A DNA stretch of 13,418 bases from Glomus cerebriforme (Eukaryota > Glomeromycota > Glomeromycetes > Glomerales > Glomeraceae). Numbering within the stretch: the first letter of the stretch is position 1; each line of letters starts with the position of its first letter. The notes beneath the pieces were generated by a model. The model did not search any database. It had not been told where the DNA came from and was given only the letters and a program-made list of their open reading frames with translations. Made by a program: the position numbers and the translations under genes. This document shows, one piece after another, positions 8,520 to 13,418 of this stretch. The stretch spans positions 3,640 through 17,057 of the forward strand of contig QKYT01000907.1 in assembly GCA_003550305.1 (NCBI GenBank), read 5' to 3'.

Positions 8520-8560
8520 ATACAGCAGCAAAATTGACGAGAGAGAAAGAAGACACTCAT
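8459..8560 (-). other. Overlapping upstream ORF (33 codons) at the F-box gene start
   Basis: An ATG at 8560, in context AAAATGAG, opens a 33-codon frame that runs out of frame across the main start codon and stops at 8459. If the mRNA begins upstream of 8560, ribosomes starting here would bypass the main AUG. Its peptide (starts MSVFFLSRQF) has no recognised motif. A TATA-like stretch at 8584-8592 would put the mRNA start very near this ATG, so whether it is transcribed is uncertain. Confidence 0.4.
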
Positions 8561-9400
8561 TTTAAGTACAGTAACTCATAAACTAATATATAAAAAATCA
8601 ACAAAAAAATCCCATTGTTTAAATTGACAGCAGTTTGCAGTTAGGTGTAATGCTTTATCTTGCATAAGATACATATTATGCAGTAACTTTTATCAACACA
8701 AATAACAATACTTGTCAAATATAACACAACGTGCATTATACACATGTCAATGTTTGTAACATGTCACATGGAAACATGATTGATGGATAACTTTAAAACC
8801 TTAATTTAAAGTTTATATATAAGTGTCAACTTAATTTGCATATTTGGAATTGTGGCATAAATGTGTGAGAATTTAAAATTTTATTCTAAAGATATTTATG
8901 GAAAAACAAACCAATAGTAAAAAACGGTTTAAATACAATGATGCATTACGCACATTTTTTTGTAACGCATCTATACATCCCAAACTATTATAGGTTAATT
9001 AATGATTAAATTATTAAATATATTATTAATAATAGAAAAATTTTTTTTTAATATAACTGTAAGTATAATATTTTATAAACTAAATTTTTTTTTAATCTAC
9101 TAATAAATGTTTATTAATACAAATTATATATTAATATTAATTAAATTATTTACTATATATTTTATAATACATTAATACCAGTTTAATATTATTAATGTAT
9201 TAATATAATATACAGTAAGTTACAAAAAGTAATTGAATTAAATAAACTCAGACTTTTTTTAATAAAATTTTACATTTTATTTTAAAGTTAAAATATAAAA
9301 AACTATTTTGAAACTTTTTTTTTCACTTAATTAATAATAAAATTATGTATAAATATTTAATTTTAAAGGTAAAAAAATTTTTCATCTTCTTAACCAGAAT
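8561..9400. other. AT-rich intergenic DNA upstream of the F-box gene
   Basis: No supported gene is seen on either strand. The part nearest the gene (8561-8990) has normal complexity for promoter DNA. It includes a TATA-like TATATATTA at 8584-8592 (minus) and an imperfect hairpin TATCTTGCATAAGATA near 8657. From about 8990 onward long runs of A and T dominate. Confidence 0.5.
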
Positions 9401-9404
9401 AGTT

Positions 9405-9556
9405 ACAGTAAAATAAGTAATAGTTATTTCATGAAAATCTGTAAATATCATTACTTATCCATGAAATAATAATATTAAGGCTAATCTATGAAATAGCTAA
9501 TTTATATTACAGAATTTCTAATTATAAGCTAAAATAAGCTTAACTCATTTTACTGT
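9405..9556. repeat. 152-bp foldback with ACAGTAAAATRAGT ends
   Basis: ACAGTAAAATAAGT at 9405-9418 is mirrored by ACTCATTTTACTGT at 9543-9556. Weaker pairing continues inward (ATCTGTAAAT against TTCTGTAATAT). It is a probable decayed MITE-like element without coding capacity. Flanking duplications are not evident. Confidence 0.5.
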
Positions 9557-9632
9557 GAAAAATATTAGTAAAAAAATTTACAGGCATTAATTAGAAAACC
9601 ATAGTATAAATACTAAAAATCAATTCTTTAAC

Positions 9633-9819
9633 TTAAAAATAACTTATATTTCAAAAATCAGAAAGATTAAATCAGTAGTTATTGAGAAATTTGCTTTTAA
9701 AAACTATAAATTTTTGCAAATTTCATATGTAAATCATAATTTTTACCAAATTTTAATAAAGTGAATTTCTTAATAACTACTGAATACTGACTGATTTTTA
9801 AAATATAAGTTATTCTTAA
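9633..9819. repeat. 187-bp inverted repeat with a ~70-bp loop
   Basis: The left arm (9633-9691) and right arm (9763-9819) are inverted copies of about 58 bp with a small gap. Shared blocks are ATAACTTATATT, AAAAATCAG and CAGTAGTTATT. The long arms exceed what chance AT-richness would give, because they include non-repetitive mixed sequence. Likely a foldback element or its remnant. Confidence 0.7.
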
Positions 9820-10717
9820 AAAATTTATAATCTAATACTGATTTTATAAGGTAGTTTTTTATTATAAACTTTATTTATAATATAGTTTTTAAAGTTTATT
9901 TAAAAAAAAACTCTAACTTTATAATAGATATTTTTAAATAAATTTTAAAAAAATATTGATATTTTTTATTTACTAGTATATGTAATATTACATAATATAT
10001 TTTATTTTTAATATATTATATTAAAATAATTAAAAATTTAAATATAATAAAACTATTAAATATACAGATTAAATTAATTTTTTATTTAAATATAATTAAT
10101 TTTAAGAAAATTTTAATACTTATTTTAAATGCGTAATGGCTGTCCATGCTAAGGAAAATTTGCTTTCAATTTCCATCCTTACAAACTGATAATCTTGCAC
10201 AACAAGTTACATTTTTCTTATTAAAGGATGTATACGTAATTTATAGAATATATTTGTCATTTGATATCATATACAATAAATACGTTTAACTTGTCTAAAA
10301 AAAAAAATACTTATTTTAAATAAAAATTATCTTATTATACAATAATAATAAATATATATAAAATTAAAATTAAAATTAGATCTAAATTTTTTTAAAAGTT
10401 AAAATAACTGAAATATATTATATTATATGATTTTTATAATTAATAAATAATATAAAACTTTAAATCAAATATTTTAACATTCAGTAATTAGATTTTAATA
10501 AAATATTACTATTTAAATTATCTTATCAAAAAGATTTTAATAATATAAATTTTATATCTACTGTATAATATAAAATTATATAATTATATAATCAATATAT
10601 TTTAAATAGATAATATAAAAAAATCAAGAATTATATTGCTAATCATAGTAAAATTATATTTAAAAAATTAACAAATTTATTAAATAAATAGATAGAATTT
10701 ATAATTAAATTTTTCTA
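9820..10717. other. Extremely AT-rich spacer, no gene
   Basis: The stretch is almost pure A/T; for example 9961-10020 has only 4 G or C in 60 bases by hand count. A perfect 16-bp palindrome TATGTAATATTACATA lies near 9979. A short less AT-rich segment (about 10128-10300) has no frame or motif I recognise. Confidence 0.5.
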
Positions 10718-10734
10718 TAATAATAGTTTAATTT
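10718..10734 (+). repeat. 17-bp target-site duplication, left copy
   Basis: TAATAATAGTTTAATTT here is repeated exactly at 12491-12507 and brackets the compositional island. Its last Ts merge with the adjacent T-run, so the true boundary could be a few bases shorter. Confidence 0.7.
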
Positions 10735-10764
10735 TTTTTTTGAAAACATGATGAATCATAGAAC

Positions 10765-10770
10765 TTTATT
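10765..10770 (-). terminator. Poly(A) signal inside the retroposed block
   Basis: AATAAA on the minus strand lies 23 nt before the run of 10 A that ends the block. This spacing is what is expected between a cleavage signal and a genuine poly(A) tail, and it supports an RNA origin for the insertion. Confidence 0.6.
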
Positions 10771-11054
10771 ATTAGCGTAAATCTGTGTACATAGATGGTT
10801 TACAGTATAATTTCATAGCTCATGAATAAATCCTTTACCATAACGTGAAAAAATCTCACATGTCGCACTTACATAATATGAGTCCTCAGAGTGGAAACTA
10901 AAACAAAACCCTCCTTAGATAGTTAATATGCTCTGAATCTCTCCTATACTTCAGTACTAGCATCAAAATAAAACCTTTCAACCAGTTCTTCCAAATCTTC
11001 TCTCAATGGAAAATCCTTTACCCAGTTCACCTGAATCTCTTCTCAACACAATAG

Positions 11055-11250
11055 GTCTTCAAACTAACATGAAACATTAATGAATTTATAAAAGTCAGAT
11101 GCTAGTGCTAACTTCCAGAACAAAGAATTACCCTCTCATGAACTTGGATCTTCAAACTAGTACGATTTATTATAAAAGCTTACCATTCTTTTGTAAAAGA
11201 AATTAGAGATGCCAGATATTAGTACCAACATTCAGGAAGAAAGGAACTAT
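11055..11250. repeat. Degenerate internal repeats in the retroposed block
   Basis: GTCTTCAAACTA at 11055 and ATCTTCAAACTA at 11148 lie 93 bp apart and are followed in each case by similar sequence: TTTATAAAAG / TTATAAAAG, then AGATGCTAGTGCTAACTTCC against AGATATTAGTACCAACATTC. The pieces remain in the same order with small gaps, as expected for an old tandem repeat of roughly 95-118 bp. Looser similarity may extend across much of the block. Confidence 0.5.
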
Positions 11251-12490
11251 TTAAAATACTAATACTAAAAATTACAGAAAAGAAATAAAACTTACTACTA
11301 ATCCCTATTCTTCTACTCTCACTAGAATTGGTATACATCAGGTCACCTAACAGATGCTTCAGATGAATTGAATCAACTGCTTATATGTCTCATCTGAAGA
11401 CCATCACCTAGTACCTTACCAACCTATCTTTTTTGAACTTATGTCAAAAAGAACCTAAGCCAAACCAGTAGATATCTCTAAAATAAGCCAATTTCTCATG
11501 GCACAAAATCTTATTCCAATAAATTAAGATGACTACTTACCCAAAATTTGTCAGTACTTATATCTAGAAATACATGGTAGTATTCCATCCCTATCAAAGA
11601 ATCTTTATTCTTAATATACTTATTGCAAAAGATAATCAATCTTGTTCCTACACTTCTAAACTAATTCTACCCACATTAATGCATCTGATACTATCCCCTA
11701 TGTCCTCTGAATCTTTTATTCTTTTTATTAAACTTTCTAACAACTAATGATGATGTCACCTTAAGGGACAAAATTAGGAATCACCACTATAAAACAAAAA
11801 TCAGGGAATGTATTACAACAAGAGAACCAATCATCAACAAATGATCAGCTATTAATCAAAACATACACTTCCTGCCAGGCCACTCCAATATGATAAAAAT
11901 TTTAGCACTAAGGAAGCCAGAAAAATCCAAAAGGTATATGGGTTATCCAAAGCTAGTTTAAAATTTGTCTTCATAAACCTGAAAATCTTGATGTTCTTCC
12001 ATCTTTTCACCAATAAAAATGAAAAAATAAATTTAAAAAGGGGAAATATTTCAACAAACTTATATTCCAGAAAAGCCTCTTCCTGCTACACCAAACTCAT
12101 ACGTCAACTCTGTGAAAAGTTATTTACTTTCAAAGAAACGCTGTGTTAGGCTTCCTTCTGGATCTACTAAAAGCAGCCACAAGTCTAACCTATTCATCTT
12201 ATGCATATAGAGGGTACCTTAGAATACCAAATGGCCCTCGGGTATTAACTTTAAAGAAAAATGTAGGTGACTGAAAATTATCATGAATCTAACTTGTGAA
12301 GAAACTTGATATACCAGAGATTATATTTCAAACTTTTTAAACCTTTCTAGTTAATTTCAGCATTATAAAACAACTTTTTCTAAGACTAAAAACCTGTTAT
12401 TTTAAAACAAAATAGCCAAAAAGTGCAACTTTTCTTTTCAAAATATCTTCAGAAAAATGGGCATAGGGATCAGTAGGGAGAGTTGTTCCT

Positions 12491-12507
12491 TAATAATAGT
12501 TTAATTT
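12491..12507 (+). repeat. 17-bp target-site duplication, right copy
   Basis: Exact copy of 10718-10734. On the minus strand it lies immediately before the inferred 5' end of the retroposed block. Confidence 0.7.
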
Positions 12508-12702
12508 ATTTAATAATAATAATTTAGTATAGTTAATAGTTTAAATAACTTAACTAAGATGTCTTCATAAAATGCATAATTGGAATTAGATTAGTTAGAA
12601 TTGAAATTATGATTAGTTTGAAATTAAAATTAGTAACAAAAATCAGATTAAGATTATATTAATATTAGATAGCTAAATGTTAATTTAAACTAAAATTTTA
12701 TG
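12508..12702. other. AT-rich spacer, nothing recognised
   Basis: The stretch is low-complexity TTAG/AATTAG-like sequence between the retroposed block and the pogo-type MITE. No frame, palindrome or RNA gene is visible. Confidence 0.4.
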
Positions 12703-13127
12703 TACAGTCGCTACTGGATATAACGAACCTTCCGTTCCAGAAGATTTAATTCAGTATAGAGTGAATTCGTTATATAATATACTGAACTTTTGGCCAAATT
12801 TATAGTGCTGGCCAGAATTATAATTTCGCTTAATATAAATTTTCAAAAAAGGTTATACATTAATTACTGATAATTTTGGCCAGCGCTATAAATTCAGCCT
12901 GAGTTAATATATAGTCACATAACTGTTCGTTATAGAAAATAAAAATTAATATATGNTTTATATATCTGGGNTGTTAAGGTGGGTTCGATATANAGTATAT
13001 AGCATTTTATTATGGCAATTCGGTATAACCAGTATAATTAATTATAGAAAATTCAGTTCTGGAAATTTTGGTTCAGTATAACAAGTTTTCGGTATATATA
13101 GGTTTGTTATAACTAGTGGTGATTGTA
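12703..13127. mobile_element. 421-bp pogo/Tc1-type MITE with TA duplication
   Basis: The element runs from 12705 to 13125. The left end CAGTCGCTACTGGATATAAC is mirrored by the right end, which on the minus strand reads CAATCACCACTAGTTATAAC, both continuing RAACCT (about 20 of 26 positions matching). A TA dinucleotide flanks each side (12703-12704 and 13126-13127), as for Tc1/mariner/pogo elements. A second, nested inverted repeat of 25 bp sits inside (12797-12821 and 12870-12894, core GCTGGCCA). GTTATA and CAGTATA motifs recur along the whole length. There is no transposase, so it is non-autonomous. Three bases in the interior are unresolved. Confidence 0.8.
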
Positions 13128-13418
13128 ATATTAAATTTTATTTTTTTAGGTTTAAGATAAGGATAAATTTAATTGTAACATTCTATTATATGTCTTATTT
13201 ATAACAACCTCAGAAAATAAGTTCAGATAAAATTATTTATTTATTTATAGAATTTTAATTAATCAAACTAAATACAATAAAAAATAACAATATGCATTAA
13301 TATAGTAAAAGTAAATATGCATTTTTTTTTGTTTTTTTATCATTTATATTACTAGGTAACTAAGCTAAAGCAGTACACAAAAAGAATGAATGAATGAAAT
13401 AAACAAAAAAAAAAGAAG
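13128..13418. other. AT-rich DNA to the window edge, no gene
   Basis: Nothing is recognised apart from homopolymer runs and a short GAATGAATGAATGAA tandem near 13384. Confidence 0.4.

Larger units (their letters stand above)
10735..12490 (-). mobile_element. Retroposed polyadenylated RNA-like insertion, no ORF
   Basis: Read on the minus strand, this 1.75-kb block begins at 12490 and ends in AATAAA (10770-10765), 23 nt of sequence and then an A-run (10741 to about 10732). The flanks are an exact 17-bp direct repeat. That combination is the signature of target-primed reverse transcription of a polyadenylated RNA. Composition differs sharply from the surroundings: 10981-11040 has 19 C and 5 G on the plus strand (24 of 60) against 4 of 60 in the flank at 9961-10020. 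No frame of 60 codons or more exists on either strand, so it is not an intact LINE or a fresh processed copy of a protein gene. Internal degenerate repetition is visible at 11055 and 11148. Candidates are a retroposed long non-coding RNA, a long non-autonomous retroposon, or a very old processed pseudogene. Confidence 0.65.

Noticed and set aside
8939..10143. CATTACGCA (8943) and TGCGTAATG (10130) as ends of a 1.2-kb AT-rich element
   Set aside because: Only about 9 bp match, with no target duplication and no further pairing; this is within chance.
12980..12995. GGTTCGA near 12984 as a tRNA T-loop
   Set aside because: No acceptor or anticodon stems can be drawn around it; it lies inside the pogo-type MITE.

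Overview
This window is eukaryotic nuclear DNA. It is extremely AT-rich, with spliced genes whose GT..AG introns are mostly short (76-85 bp, plus one of 232 bp). Dispersed inverted-repeat elements crowd the intergenic space, and three unresolved bases (n) near 12.95-13.0 kb point to a draft assembly. The fungal-type V-ATPase subunit d, the F-box/WD40 gene, a Helitron-like zinc-ribbon relic and the base composition best fit an early-diverging, repeat-rich fungus. My best guess is an arbuscular mycorrhizal fungus (Glomeromycotina, Rhizophagus-like). That assignment is inference, not proof.

Layout. 1-345 is the edge of a dispersed repeat. 349-684 is a 336-bp near-perfect foldback element. About 675-1160 (minus) is a frameshifted relic of a Helitron-type N-terminal region. 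1195-2880 is AT-rich and gene-poor, with a 120-bp palindrome centred at 2560/2561 and a faint coding relic near 2090-2245. 2891-4273 (minus) is a complete five-exon VMA6 gene encoding V-ATPase V0 subunit d, 351 aa. About 4347-6165 is a dense cluster of MITE-like inverted repeats, several sharing ends close to CCCAGCATCACCA. 6515-8519 (minus) is a complete two-exon F-box/WD40 gene, 590 aa, probably a ubiquitin-ligase substrate receptor. About 8590-10717 is very AT-rich DNA with two foldbacks. 10735-12490 is a 1.75-kb island of higher GC and strong strand asymmetry. 12705-13125 is a 421-bp pogo/Tc1-type MITE with a TA duplication. The rest is AT-rich DNA without recognisable genes.

The two intact genes lie on the same strand but have unrelated housekeeping roles (vacuolar acidification and protein turnover), and nothing ties them together. 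The most interesting structure is the 10.7-12.5 kb island. Read on the minus strand it ends in AATAAA, 23 nt, then a run of 10 A, and it is flanked by a perfect 17-bp direct repeat. These are the marks of a reverse-transcribed, polyadenylated RNA inserted by target-primed retroposition, yet it holds no long reading frame and shows degenerate internal repetition. It may be a retroposed long non-coding RNA or an undescribed non-autonomous retroposon.
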